Below are positions 1 through 8,064 of a stretch of DNA of 64,000 nt, one piece after another (the stretch's first letter is position 1; every line of letters begins with the position of its first letter). The stretch lies in contig NZ_CP047146.1 in the NCBI RefSeq assembly GCF_009834125.1, forward strand, positions 8,393,501 to 8,457,500. Direction: 5' to 3'. The DNA is from Streptomyces sp. GS7 (GTDB taxonomy: Bacteria > Actinomycetota > Actinomycetes > Streptomycetales > Streptomycetaceae). The notes beneath the pieces were generated by a model, which saw only the letters and a list, made by a program, of their open reading frames with translations, had not been told where the DNA came from and did no database searches. The translations under genes were made by a program, and so were the position numbers.

Positions 1-521
1 TGATGGTGTTCACCGCCGACCGCGGCGAGGCGGCCCGCTCGGCGATGATGTGGCTGCTCGGCAGCCTGAGCGGGGCCGGCTGGGGCTCGGTGCCGATCGC
101 CGCGGTCGCGGTCGCCGCGGCACTGGCCCACCTCTCGCTCTCCGCGGGCCGGCTGAACGCGCTGGCCATGGGTGACGAGACCGCCGCCGCCCTGGGTGTG
201 GACGCCGGGCGGCTGCGCCGCGAACTGTTCGTGGTGGCCGCCGCGGTCACCGGCGCGGTGGTCGCGGTCAGCGGCGCGATCGGCTTCGTCGGGCTGATGG
301 TGCCGCATGTGGCCCGGATGCTGGTCGGCGCCGACCACCGCCGGGTGCTTGCCGTCGCCCCGCTGCTCGGCGCGGTGCTGCTGGTGTGGGTGGACCTGCT
401 CTCGCGGGTGCTGCTGGCGCCCGTGGAACTGCCGGTCGGGGTCATCACCGCCGTCATCGGCGTGCCCTGCTTCGTGCTGCTGATGCGGCGGCGCGGCTAC
501 TCCTTCGGAGGCGGCGCCTGA
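1..521 (+). CDS. FecCD-family ABC transporter permease (5' partial)
   Basis: C-terminal part of a membrane permease of the BtuC/FecCD type, which moves siderophore-, haem- or cobalamin-like metal chelates across the cell membrane. About 172 residues are visible; the N-terminal half lies before the window. The family hallmark is present: the ALGV helix, then GFVGLMVPHVAR, followed by hydrophobic helices and the end GYSFGGGA. Its stop codon overlaps the ATG of the ATPase gene (TGATG), so the two are translationally coupled. Substrate cannot be told from this fragment; the neighbouring nur gene makes a metal plausible but does not prove it. Confidence 0.9.
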   Translation, partial: MVFTADRGEAARSAMMWLLGSLSGAGWGSVPIAAVAVAAALAHLSLSAGRLNALAMGDETAAALGVDAGRLRRELFVVAAAVTGAVVAVSGAIGFVGLMVPHVARMLVGADHRRVLAVAPLLGAVLLVWVDLLSRVLLAPVELPVGVITAVIGVPCFVLLMRRRGYSFGGGA

Positions 522-1339
522 TGCGGATCGACATCACCGGCCTGTCCGTGGAGGTGGCCGGGCGGCGCCTGGTCCACGACATCACGCTCAGCGCCGGCAG
601 CGGCCGGCTCGTCGGGCTCGTCGGTCCCAACGGCAGCGGGAAGTCAACCCTGTTGCGCTGCGTCTACCGGGCGCTGCGTCCGGCAGCCGGGACCGTACGG
701 CTGGACGGCCGTGATCTGCACGCCATGACCGCCCGCGAGGGCGCCCGGCTGCTGGCCGCGCTCCCCCAAGAGGCGGGTACCGACTTCGACTTCACCGCGG
801 CCGAGGTCGTCGCGATGGGACGGCTGCCGCACCAGCGCGGCTCGGGCCGGGCGAGCGCCGCGGACACCCGGATCTGCGCACGTGCGCTGTCCCGGGTCGG
901 CGCGGCCCACCTGGCGGACCGCGGCTTCCTCAGCCTCTCCGGCGGCGAGAAGCAGCGTGTGCTGATCGCCCGTGCGCTCGCCCAGGAACCGCGGGTGCTC
1001 GTCCTCGACGAGCCCACCAACCACCTGGACATCGCCCAGCAGTTGGAGATCCTGGCGCTCGTCCGCGGCGGCGGCAGCTCCCCGACCGAGCCCGGGGAAC
1101 GGCCGACCGTGCTGACCGCGCTGCACGACCTCAACCTGGCCGCCGTGCACTGCGACGAGCTCCACGTCATCGCCGGCGGGCGGATCGCCGCCTCCGGAAC
1201 GCCGCACGACGTCCTCACGCCGGAGCTGCTGGCCGACGTGTTCGGCGTGCGCGCCCATCGCGTACGCCATCCCGAATCGGGCGCGCTCCAGCTGCTGTTC
1301 GACCGCCTGGACACGCCCCCGTCCCCGCCCCCGTCATGA
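521..1339 (+). CDS. ABC transporter ATP-binding protein (FecE type)
   Basis: Cytoplasmic ATPase subunit of the chelate importer, 272 residues. The Walker A motif GPNGSGKST lies near residue 36, the signature LSGGEKQR near 145, and Walker B VLVLDEP follows at once. Length and the short C-terminal region fit the FecE/FhuC/BtuD group. The ATG at 521 overlaps the permease stop codon; an upstream in-frame start would run antiparallel through permease coding sequence and is not credible. The 3' end overlaps the ATG of the binding-protein gene (ATGA), so permease, ATPase and lipoprotein form one operon. Confidence 0.93.
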   Translation: MRIDITGLSVEVAGRRLVHDITLSAGSGRLVGLVGPNGSGKSTLLRCVYRALRPAAGTVRLDGRDLHAMTAREGARLLAALPQEAGTDFDFTAAEVVAMGRLPHQRGSGRASAADTRICARALSRVGAAHLADRGFLSLSGGEKQRVLIARALAQEPRVLVLDEPTNHLDIAQQLEILALVRGGGSSPTEPGERPTVLTALHDLNLAAVHCDELHVIAGGRIAASGTPHDVLTPELLADVFGVRAHRVRHPESGALQLLFDRLDTPPSPPPS

Positions 1340-2367
1340 GGAGCGCCATGCGCATCCGCCGCCCCGACGCCCTGCTCGCCGTCCTCGCCCTCGCGCTCAC
1401 CGGCTGCGGCGCGCACATCGCCCCCGACACCGGCACCGCAGCCCACCGCCCCTCGGACGACCGCCCCGTCACCCTCACCAACTGCGGTACGCGGACGACC
1501 TATTCCCGCGCGCCGCGCCGGGTCGTCACCAACGACGTCGGCATCACCGAGATCATGTTCGCGCTCGGCCTGGAGGACCGGATGGCCGGCTACGTCATGC
1601 CCGACGACAAGGGCGATCTCAGCACCGTCCCGTGGAAGGCCGCGTACGACAAGGTCCCCTGGCTGTCCAAGAAGGCCATCACCAAGGAGATGGCCCTGGA
1701 CGCCAGGGCCGACCTGGTCTTCGCCGGCTGGAACTACGGCTTCGGCGAGGGCAACGGCCTCACCCCCGCCGCCCTCAAGAAGGTCGGCATCGACAGCTAC
1801 GTCCTGACCGAGTCCTGCCGCAAGGGCCCCGCCGCAAGCGCCCGCGGGGTGATGCCGCCCCTGGAGGCGCTCTACACCGACCTGGCGGCGCTCGGAAGGC
1901 TCTTCCACGTGGAGGACCGCGCCGACGCCCTGATCGCGCGGTACAAGGCGCAGGTCGCCGAGGCCGCCGCGAAGGCCCCCGCCCCCGCCGACCGCCCCTC
2001 CGTCTTCCTCTACGACGACGGCCGCGACAAGCCGCTGACCGCCGGCAGGTACGCCGGGCCGCACGACATCATCACCAAGGCCGGCGGCGACCACGTCATG
2101 AAGGACCTCAAGGACTCCTGGACCACCGTCGGCTGGGAGACCGTCGTCGCCCGCGACCCCGACGTCATCGTCGTCAACAACTACGGCGAGACCTCCGCCG
2201 CGCAGAAGAAGGCGTTCCTGGAGTCCTACGCCCCGCTCGCGAACGTCTCCGCGATCAGGCACCACCGGATCTACGTCATGGACTACGCCGACCTCGTCGA
2301 GAGCCCCCGCAACCCCACCGCCATCAGCGACCTCGCCCGCTATCTCCGGGGCGTGCACACGGACTGA
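1336..2367 (+). CDS. Substrate-binding lipoprotein of the chelate ABC importer
   Basis: Periplasmic-binding-protein-like lipoprotein (FecB/BtuF fold class), about 343 residues. A short basic N-terminus and hydrophobic stretch lead to the lipobox LTGC, so the mature protein should be anchored at the outer face of the membrane. After the anchor come a NCGT...YSRAPRRVV strand typical of this family and a helical linker between two lobes. ATG 1336 overlaps the ATPase stop; ATG 1348 (MRIRRPDALLA) is an equally possible start and gives a neater signal peptide. It ends the importer operon, 21 bases before nur. Confidence 0.9.
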   Translation: MRSAMRIRRPDALLAVLALALTGCGAHIAPDTGTAAHRPSDDRPVTLTNCGTRTTYSRAPRRVVTNDVGITEIMFALGLEDRMAGYVMPDDKGDLSTVPWKAAYDKVPWLSKKAITKEMALDARADLVFAGWNYGFGEGNGLTPAALKKVGIDSYVLTESCRKGPAASARGVMPPLEALYTDLAALGRLFHVEDRADALIARYKAQVAEAAAKAPAPADRPSVFLYDDGRDKPLTAGRYAGPHDIITKAGGDHVMKDLKDSWTTVGWETVVARDPDVIVVNNYGETSAAQKKAFLESYAPLANVSAIRHHRIYVMDYADLVESPRNPTAISDLARYLRGVHTD

Positions 2368-2376
2368 CCGCCCTCC

Positions 2377-2391
2377 TACACTGGCCGTGTG
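2377..2391 (+). promoter_or_regulatory. Leaderless -10 element and start of nur
   Basis: TACACT at 2377-2382, six bases, then the GTG start at 2389. This -10/six-base/start spacing is the usual leaderless Streptomyces arrangement, and there is no Shine-Dalgarno sequence. The same layout occurs before the YgfZ-like gene (TAGGCT at 2855, ATG 2867) and the small gene at 32321 (TAGCGT at 32309). Confidence 0.6.
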
Positions 2392-2835
2392 GTGACCACC
2401 GACTGGCAGAGCGACCTCCGCAGGCGCGGATACCGCCTGACCCCGCAGCGGCAATTGGTGCTGGAGGCGGTGGACAGACTGGAGCACGCCACCCCCGACG
2501 ACATCCTCAACGAGGTGCGCAAGACCGCGGGCGGCATCAACATCTCCACCGTCTACCGCACCCTGGAGCTGCTGGAGGAGCTGGACCTGGTCAGCCACGC
2601 CCACCTCGGGCACGGCGCACCGACGTACCACCTCGCCGACCGGCACCACCACATCCACCTGGTGTGCCGGGACTGCACCGACGTCATCGAGGCCGACCTC
2701 TCGGTCGCCGAGCCGTTCGCCGCCACGCTCCGCAAGCAGTTCGGCTTCGAGACGGACATGAAGCACTTCGCGATCTTCGGACGGTGCAAGGGCTGCGCGG
2801 CCAAGGCGGCCCGGCCCGACCAGGGCGCCAGCTAG
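2389..2835 (+). CDS. nur: Nickel-responsive Fur-family repressor Nur
   Basis: 148-residue Fur-family regulator with an N-terminal winged helix (STVYRTLELLEEL near 53-65) and a C-terminal metal/dimer domain. The residues recalled for S. coelicolor Nur occur at the same numbers: His70, His72 and His126 (nickel site) and His33, His86, His88 and His90 (second metal site). C93/C96 and C133/C136 form the two structural pairs. Nur represses nickel uptake and the iron superoxide dismutase when nickel is plentiful. GTG 2389 follows a TACACT -10 element by six bases, so the mRNA is probably leaderless. No Nur operator was recognised in the window. Confidence 0.93.
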   Translation: MVTTDWQSDLRRRGYRLTPQRQLVLEAVDRLEHATPDDILNEVRKTAGGINISTVYRTLELLEELDLVSHAHLGHGAPTYHLADRHHHIHLVCRDCTDVIEADLSVAEPFAATLRKQFGFETDMKHFAIFGRCKGCAAKAARPDQGAS

Positions 2836-2866
2836 CGCCCGCACCCCCTGGTCGTAGGCTGGCCCC

Positions 2867-3847
2867 ATGCTGCGACATTCATCCGCCAGCCCGCTGCTGT
2901 CGCTGCCCGGCGCCGTCCCCGCCGAGGCCCCCGACGAAGGCGTCGCCGCGCACTACGGCGACCTCTTCCGGGAGCAACGTGCGCTCGCCGACGGCTCCGG
3001 CTTCGTGGACCTCTCGCACCGCGGCGTGGTCACCGTCTCCGGCCCCGAGCGGCTGAGCTGGCTGCACCTGCTGCTCACCCAGCACGTCAGCGACCTGCCG
3101 CCCGGCCAGGCCACCGAGGCGCTGATCCTCTCCGCGCACGGCCACATCGAGCACGCGCTCTACCTGGTCGACGACGGCGAGACGACCTGGATGCACACCG
3201 AGCCCGGCGACCAGGAGGCGCTGCTCGCCTACCTGGAGAGCATGAAGTTCTTCTACCGCGTCGAGATCGCCGACCGCACCGGCGAGATCGCCGTGGTGCA
3301 CCTGCCGGCCGGCTCCATCACCGACGCCCCCGAAGGCACCGTCGTCCGCGAGACCCCGCACGGCCGCGACCTCTTCCTGCCCCGCGAGCAGCTGGAGTCG
3401 TTCGCCGCCGCCAACGGCCCGGCGATCGGCATCCTGGCCATGGAGGCGCTGCGCGTCGAGGCCCACCGCCCGCGGCTGGGGCTGGAGACCGACCATCGCA
3501 CCATCCCGCACGAGCTGGGCTGGATCGGCGTCGCCGTGCACCTCCAGAAGGGCTGCTACCGCGGCCAGGAGACCGTCGCCCGCGTCCAGAACCTCGGCAA
3601 GCCGCCGCGCCGGCTGGTCTTCCTCCACCTGGACGGCAGCGAGGTCCATCTCCCGCCGCACGGCACGCCGGTACGGCTGGCCGCGGACGGCGAGGAGGGC
3701 CGCCAGCTCGGCTTCATCACCACCTCGGCCCGCCACCACGAACTCGGCCCGATCGCGCTGGCGCTGGTCAAGCGCAACGTACCGACCGACGCCCGGCTGA
3801 TGGCGGGCGACACCGCGGCGGCCCAGGAGGTCGTCGTCGAGCCGTAG
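2867..3847 (+). CDS. YgfZ/GcvT-like folate-binding protein
   Basis: 326-residue protein of the YgfZ (CAF17/IBA57-like) family, which resembles the glycine-cleavage T protein and helps assemble or repair Fe-S clusters in a tetrahydrofolate-dependent way. The diagnostic motif KGCYRGQETVAR is present near residue 228; its Cys is the conserved YgfZ cysteine. The N-terminal part carries the GcvT-like DLSHRGVVTVSGP segment. ATG 2867 follows TAGGCT by six bases and looks leaderless. Its position right after nur is conserved in Streptomyces. The gene ends in a long inverted repeat shared with convergent dtd. Confidence 0.88.
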   Translation: MLRHSSASPLLSLPGAVPAEAPDEGVAAHYGDLFREQRALADGSGFVDLSHRGVVTVSGPERLSWLHLLLTQHVSDLPPGQATEALILSAHGHIEHALYLVDDGETTWMHTEPGDQEALLAYLESMKFFYRVEIADRTGEIAVVHLPAGSITDAPEGTVVRETPHGRDLFLPREQLESFAAANGPAIGILAMEALRVEAHRPRLGLETDHRTIPHELGWIGVAVHLQKGCYRGQETVARVQNLGKPPRRLVFLHLDGSEVHLPPHGTPVRLAADGEEGRQLGFITTSARHHELGPIALALVKRNVPTDARLMAGDTAAAQEVVVEP

Positions 3848-3867
3848 CGGTCGGCGCGCGCGGGCGG

Positions 3868-3897
3868 GTCCGGTGCCTGTCCGTCCGGTGCCTGTCC
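3868..3897. repeat. 15-base tandem duplication beside the terminator stem
   Basis: GTCCGGTGCCTGTCC occurs twice head to tail (3868-3882 and 3883-3897). The second copy forms the start of the left arm of the inverted repeat that follows. Confidence 0.8.
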
Positions 3898-3945
3898 AAT
3901 GGGGCGGGGCGGGCACTGGGTTCCGCCCCATTGGACAGGCACCGG
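3885..3945. terminator. Perfect 23-bp inverted repeat between convergent genes
   Basis: The left arm 3885-3907 and right arm 3923-3945 are perfectly complementary over 23 bp with a 15-base loop. It sits between the stops of the YgfZ-like gene (+) and dtd (-), which suggests a bidirectional factor-independent terminator. There is no T-tract, which is common in Streptomyces. Confidence 0.75.
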
Positions 3946-3977
3946 GGTCGGCCCGATGGGGCGGGGTCGGACAGACC

Positions 3978-4403
3978 CTAGACCTCCAACAGCACCGTGA
4001 ACGGCCCGTCGTTGGTCAGCGACACCTTCATGTCCGCGCCGAACCGCCCGGTCTCCACCTGCGCCCCGAGCGCCCGCAGCCGCGCCACGACCTCGTCGAC
4101 CAGCGGTTCGGCGACCGGCCCGGGAGCGGCGGCGTTCCAGGTGGGGCGACGGCCCTTGCGGGCGTCACCGTAGAGAGTGAACTGGCTGATCACCAGCAGC
4201 GGCGCCCCATTGTCCGAACAGGACTTCTCCCCCTGGAGAATCCGCACCGACCACAGCTTCCGGGCGAGCTGCGCGGCCTTCTCCGGGGTGTCGTCATGAG
4301 TGACCCCCACCAGCACGCACAGCCCTTCTCCGACGATCTCCCCGACCGTCTCGCCCGCCACCACGACGCGCGCGCCATCCACTCTCTGCACCACAGCTCG
4401 CAT
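3978..4403 (-). CDS. dtd: D-aminoacyl-tRNA deacylase
   Basis: 141-residue DTD protein, the usual family length. It hydrolyses D-amino acids (such as D-tyrosine) wrongly attached to tRNA, protecting translation. The protein opens MRAVVQRV; the catalytic-pocket motif [12 protein letters not shown] lies at 69-80, and the second family motif appears here as [13 protein letters not shown] at the C-terminus in place of the usual MxxxLxNDGPVT form. The ATG at 4403 gives exactly the expected N-terminus. Convergent with the YgfZ-like gene across the long inverted repeat. Confidence 0.93.
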   Translation of the reverse strand: MRAVVQRVDGARVVVAGETVGEIVGEGLCVLVGVTHDDTPEKAAQLARKLWSVRILQGEKSCSDNGAPLLVISQFTLYGDARKGRRPTWNAAAPGPVAEPLVDEVVARLRALGAQVETGRFGADMKVSLTNDGPFTVLLEV

Positions 4404-4577
4404 ACCCGCCATCATGCCGGGCGGCCCGGGGCCTGCGGGACTGGTACCCCCACAAGGGCCGTTCGGGTGCCATGGCCCTGCACATGGACCTCGCAGAGTG
4501 GCACGATGCGTGCACGCGGTGCGTTTCACGGACAACATGCCCTGGATGCGGCACCGGACGAGGGGACGGAACGATTC

Positions 4578-5342
4578 ATGAGCACCATCGGCGCCGGACA
4601 GACACCCGGCCCCGTACCACCTGCCCGTACGACTCCCGGCGGCGCCACGCCATCCTCCGGCCGTACGGCGCCCGGCGACGCCACCCCGCCGTCCGGCCGT
4701 TCGAGACCGACCGCCCCGGAGACCCCGGCCGCCCCGACCACCACCACGACCCCGGCGCCCGCTCGCGGCGAGCCCGCCCGCACCAAGGATGGCCCCATGC
4801 TCCAGGCAGGCCAGGCGAAGACCCCCCGCCCTCCGCAGCAGCGCGACCGCCTCCGGCCGGCCGACACCCCGGAGCTGTCCGGCCTGGGCCTGCCCGAACT
4901 CCGCGTCGTGCGCCGCGACTCCCAGCAGGAGGAGGCCGACCTCAGCTATCTGCGGCGGCTGCTCCAGGGCCGGATCGACATCCTCCGGGCGGAGATCGCC
5001 CGCCGTACGGCGCCGCACTCGCCGGTCCTCGACCGGCTCCCGGAGATCCTCACGGACGTCCCGTCGCGGCAGCGCTCGTCCGCCCGGCATGTGACGCTCG
5101 GCACCCCGCACAGCGAGGAGTACCGACGGCTGGCGGACGAGATGCTCGGCGAGGTCGAGCTGTCGGACCTCACGGCCCGTACGGACGACGAGCTGCACGA
5201 CGCCATGGGGCGGCTGATCCGCTACGAGCGGCAGATCTCGCAGCGCCGTCAGTCCCTGCAGCGCACGACCGACGATTGCAGTGCCGAAATCGCCCGCAGG
5301 TACCGTGAAGGAGAAGCGCAAGTCGACGACCTGCTGTCCTGA
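4578..5342 (+). CDS. rsiG: RsiG, c-di-GMP-binding anti-sigma factor of WhiG
   Basis: Two copies of the RsiG c-di-GMP-binding pattern E(X)3S(X)2R(X)3Q(X)3D are exact: [16 protein letters not shown] (residues 119-134) and [16 protein letters not shown] (217-232), each in a predicted long helix. In Streptomyces RsiG, bound to c-di-GMP, holds sigma WhiG inactive and so delays sporulation. The first 73 residues are a Pro/Thr-rich low-complexity extension. An in-frame ATG at 4797 with AAGGA eight bases upstream would give a 181-residue protein without that extension and may be the true start. Confidence 0.9.
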   Translation: MSTIGAGQTPGPVPPARTTPGGATPSSGRTAPGDATPPSGRSRPTAPETPAAPTTTTTPAPARGEPARTKDGPMLQAGQAKTPRPPQQRDRLRPADTPELSGLGLPELRVVRRDSQQEEADLSYLRRLLQGRIDILRAEIARRTAPHSPVLDRLPEILTDVPSRQRSSARHVTLGTPHSEEYRRLADEMLGEVELSDLTARTDDELHDAMGRLIRYERQISQRRQSLQRTTDDCSAEIARRYREGEAQVDDLLS

Positions 5343-5391
5343 CCGGGCCAGAAGCCTCCGGGGCGCGGGTCATGTCCCCGGAAGGCCGCCG

Positions 5392-6414
5392 ATGACCTCG
5401 TCCTCGCCCACCCCGATACCCGAGCCGTCGGCCTCGCCGGAGGCGGTGCCGTCCGTGCCGTCCGCTCCGTCGGTGCCGTCTCCCGTGCTCGCCGAGGTGT
5501 TCCGCTCCGGCTTCGTCGAGGGGCGGCACCGCGGCTCGCTGGTGGTGCTGGCGGCCGACGGCAGCGTGGACTGGGCCCTCGGCGATGTCACCGCGCCCGT
5601 CTTCCCGCGCTCCACGAACAAGCCCATGCAGGCCGCGGCCATCCTGCGCGCGGGGCTCGACCTCTCCGGTGAGCGGCTCGCGCTGGCCGCCGCGAGCCAC
5701 TCCGGCGAAACGTTCCATCTCGATCTTGTGCGCAGCATGCTCGCCGAGTACGACCTCACCGCCGAGCACCTCCAGACACCGCCGGACCTGCCGCTGGATC
5801 CGGAGGAGGCGGAACACTACCTCGCGGCCGGCAACGTCCGCGACCGCCTCACGATGAACTGCTCCGGCAAGCACACCGCGATGCTCGCCGCGTGCGCGCT
5901 GAACGGCTGGCCGCTGGACACGTACCTGGAGCAGGGTCACCCGCTCCAGCAGCTGATCCTCGACGTGGTGCGCACGGCCGGCGGCGAGGATGTCGCGCAC
6001 ATCGGCACCGACGGGTGCGGGGCGCCCCTGATGTCGCTGTCGCTCACCGGTCTGGCGCGCTCGTACCGGTACTTCGTGTGCGCGGAGCCGGGGACGCCGG
6101 AGCGCCGGGTCGCCGACGCGATGCGGGCCCACCCCGAGTACGTCGCGGGGACGCGGCGGCCGGACACCTGGCTGATGCGGGCGCTGCCGGGCACCCTCTC
6201 CAAGATGGGCGCCGAGGCCGTCCAGGCGCTGGCGCTGCCCGATGGGCGGGCCCTCGCGTTCAAGATCGACGATGGTGCCACGCGCACGCTGGGGCCGGTT
6301 CTGGCCCGCGTGCTGCGCCACCTGGGGATCGACGATCCGGTGCTGTCGCGCATCGAGGACGTGCCGCTGCATGGCGGCGGCGTCCGCGTGGGGGAGATTC
6401 GCGCGGCGTTCTGA
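5392..6414 (+). CDS. Asparaginase (AnsA/asparaginase II family)
   Basis: 340-residue protein of the asparaginase II family that is unrelated in fold to the classical E. coli enzymes. Visible family landmarks are PRSTNKPMQAAA, ASHSGETFH, NCSGKHTAML and GTDGCGAPLMSLSL. The expected reaction is hydrolysis of L-asparagine to aspartate and ammonia. The first 30 residues are a Pro/Ser-rich tail that may be disordered. GGAAGG sits about seven bases before ATG 5392. It lies 50 bases after rsiG and could be cotranscribed with it. Activity on asparagine is inferred from family only. Confidence 0.85.
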   Translation: MTSSSPTPIPEPSASPEAVPSVPSAPSVPSPVLAEVFRSGFVEGRHRGSLVVLAADGSVDWALGDVTAPVFPRSTNKPMQAAAILRAGLDLSGERLALAAASHSGETFHLDLVRSMLAEYDLTAEHLQTPPDLPLDPEEAEHYLAAGNVRDRLTMNCSGKHTAMLAACALNGWPLDTYLEQGHPLQQLILDVVRTAGGEDVAHIGTDGCGAPLMSLSLTGLARSYRYFVCAEPGTPERRVADAMRAHPEYVAGTRRPDTWLMRALPGTLSKMGAEAVQALALPDGRALAFKIDDGATRTLGPVLARVLRHLGIDDPVLSRIEDVPLHGGGVRVGEIRAAF

Positions 6415-6432
6415 GGTTCGCGGTGGGGCTCG

Positions 6433-6484
6433 CTCTGTGGGTGGGGCGGGCCTCGTTGCCCTGTGGGTGGGGGTGGGCCTCGCT
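6433..6484 (+). repeat. Imperfect GT-rich direct repeat
   Basis: Two imperfect copies of TGTGGGTGGGxxxGGCCTCG, about 27 bases apart, occupy the gap between the asparaginase-like and ankyrin genes. G-rich on the + strand. No function recognised. Confidence 0.5.
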
Positions 6485-6663
6485 ACATCCCTCCGGCCCT
6501 GCGCCGTCGCCGGCCGGCGGACGGTGGCGCCGACCCACGGTGCCGGACGGCGTCCGTGTGCTGTGCGCAAACGGCGTTGCGTCACCGCTGCCGCAGCAAT
6601 GGTGACCTGCATAAAGTGGCGATGAGACAGCGCACCATCCACCACAGCAGGAGGCCGGCGACC

Positions 6664-7095
6664 ATGAGCGACGCGAATACCGAGCCGCAGGGGCCCGAGG
6701 CGATCGAGCACGCGCATGACCCCGAGGTGCTGCAGCTCGCGGCCAAGGTGTTCGACCTGGTGCGGCACGGCGACACCGATACCGTCGCCGCGTACGTGGA
6801 CGCGGGCGTGCCCGCCAACCTCACGAACGACAAGGGCGACTCCCTCGTGATGCTCGCCGCGTACCACGGCCACGCCGCCACCGTGGAGGCCCTGTTGCAG
6901 CGCGGCGGCGATGCCAACCGGGTCAACGACCGGGGGCAGACCCCCATCGCCGGTGCGGTGTTCAAGGGGGAGGACGAGGTCGTCAAGGTCCTGCTGGCGC
7001 ACGGTGCGGACCCGGCTGCCGGGACGCCGTCGGCGATCGAGACGGCCCGGATGTTCCAGAAGGCGGAGTTGCTGGAGCTGTTCGGCGCGGAGTGA
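6664..7095 (+). CDS. Ankyrin-repeat protein
   Basis: 143-residue soluble protein made almost entirely of three or four ankyrin repeats: GDTDTVAAYVDAGVPANLTN, then KGDSLVMLAAYHGHAATVEALL, then RGQTPIAGAVFKGEDEVVKVLL, then a degenerate end. Ankyrin stacks bind other proteins; the partner is unknown. GGAGG is present nine bases before ATG 6664. It stands alone between an asparaginase-like and a flavin-reductase gene, so context gives no role. Confidence 0.85.
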   Translation: MSDANTEPQGPEAIEHAHDPEVLQLAAKVFDLVRHGDTDTVAAYVDAGVPANLTNDKGDSLVMLAAYHGHAATVEALLQRGGDANRVNDRGQTPIAGAVFKGEDEVVKVLLAHGADPAAGTPSAIETARMFQKAELLELFGAE

Positions 7096-7125
7096 GGGCG
7101 GGGCGGGGGTGCCGCACCCCCGCCC

Positions 7126-7156
7126 TTGACCTCAAGTCCAGTTGGGGTCTTAGCGT
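7126..7156 (+). promoter_or_regulatory. SoxR/MerR-type promoter with SoxR-box-like operator
   Basis: TTGACC (-35, 7126-7131) and TAGCGT (-10, 7151-7156) are separated by 19 bp, the overlong spacing used by MerR-class activators. The dyad CCTCAAGTCCAGTTGGGG (7130-7147) fills the spacer and matches the SoxR consensus CCTCAAGTTAACTTGAGG at 14 of 18 positions. It drives the flavin-reductase gene that starts at 7217. SoxR itself is not in the window. Confidence 0.75.
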
Positions 7157-7216
7157 CTGGGCGTGACGCGGCGACAGCGCCGTGTGTCTCCATCCCTCCA
7201 TGACGAAGGACCCCGC

Positions 7217-7783
7217 ATGTCCGCGCCCCGCTACACCCTCGCCGTCATCGTCAGCAGCACCCGGGAAGGCCGGTTCGCCCCGGTCATTGCGAACTGGTTC
7301 ACCCGGCACGCTTCGGCCCACCCGGAGATCGACCTCGACGTCATCGACCTGGACGTCGTCCGCCCGTACGAACTCCGGCCCGGCAGCGAGGAGTTCGAGA
7401 GCTTCGCGAAGCGCGTCGAGCAGGCGGACGCCTACGTGGTGATCACCCCGGAGTACAACCACTCCTTCCCGGCGCCGCTCAAGCACGCCATCGACCTGCT
7501 GTACGCGCAGTGGCGGGCCAAGCCGGTCGGCTTCGTCTCGTACGGCGGGATCTCCGGTGGCCTGCGCGCGGTCGAGCAACTGCGCCTGGTATTCGCCGAG
7601 TTGCATGCCACAACGGTCCGCGAGACGGTCAGTTTCGTGCTCACCGCCAAGCCCTTCGACGAGGCGGGGCAGCTGCGCGACCCGGCGCCCGCGGGCCAGG
7701 CCGCCGACGCCCTGCTCCGCCAGCTGACCTGGTGGGCGGTGGCCCTCAGGGAAGCGCGTACGGTGCGCCCGTACGCCGCCTAG
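7217..7783 (+). CDS. NADPH-dependent FMN reductase, probable SoxR regulon member
   Basis: 188-residue flavodoxin-like NAD(P)H:FMN reductase. The N-terminal VIVSSTREGRFAPVIANWF holds the phosphate-binding S-x-R loop, and ITPEYNHSFPAPLKHAIDLL is the family signature. A small cytosolic quinone/flavin reductase of this type belongs to the S. coelicolor SoxR regulon, which responds to redox-active compounds, and the SoxR-like promoter directly upstream agrees. GAAGGA lies eight bases before ATG 7217; a GTG at 7163 in the same frame is less likely because it has no ribosome site. Confidence 0.87.
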   Translation: MSAPRYTLAVIVSSTREGRFAPVIANWFTRHASAHPEIDLDVIDLDVVRPYELRPGSEEFESFAKRVEQADAYVVITPEYNHSFPAPLKHAIDLLYAQWRAKPVGFVSYGGISGGLRAVEQLRLVFAELHATTVRETVSFVLTAKPFDEAGQLRDPAPAGQAADALLRQLTWWAVALREARTVRPYAA

Positions 7784-8064
7784 TGCCGCGGTAGCCGTCT
7801 GCCCTCGTCGCCGTCGATCCCCCGCACGCGTTCTGCCGTCCCGTCGGCGTGGCAGCCGATCGGGGTGGGTCATCCCGGACCGGCCGACTGGCGATCCGGC
7901 GGAAGGATCACTGCTTCAGACTGCTTCGGCTTCACAGGCCGGGCAGGAGCGGAGTCGAAGACCGTTCTTCGGTACAGCCGGGCGGGGTTCTCGTGCCTGC
8001 CGTCGGCCGCAGTCTCCCGGCCCCCGCACGAGGCGGGTGCCGGGAGGGAACAGCTGCGAGAACC

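Noticed and set aside
664..2868. A 734-codon minus-strand frame across the importer and nur
   Set aside because: Runs antisense to four well-supported genes and shows only Val/Gly/Arg-rich sequence.
4294..4581. Short frames between dtd and rsiG
   Set aside because: Overlap dtd or the rsiG leader, lack ribosome sites and show no conserved sequence.
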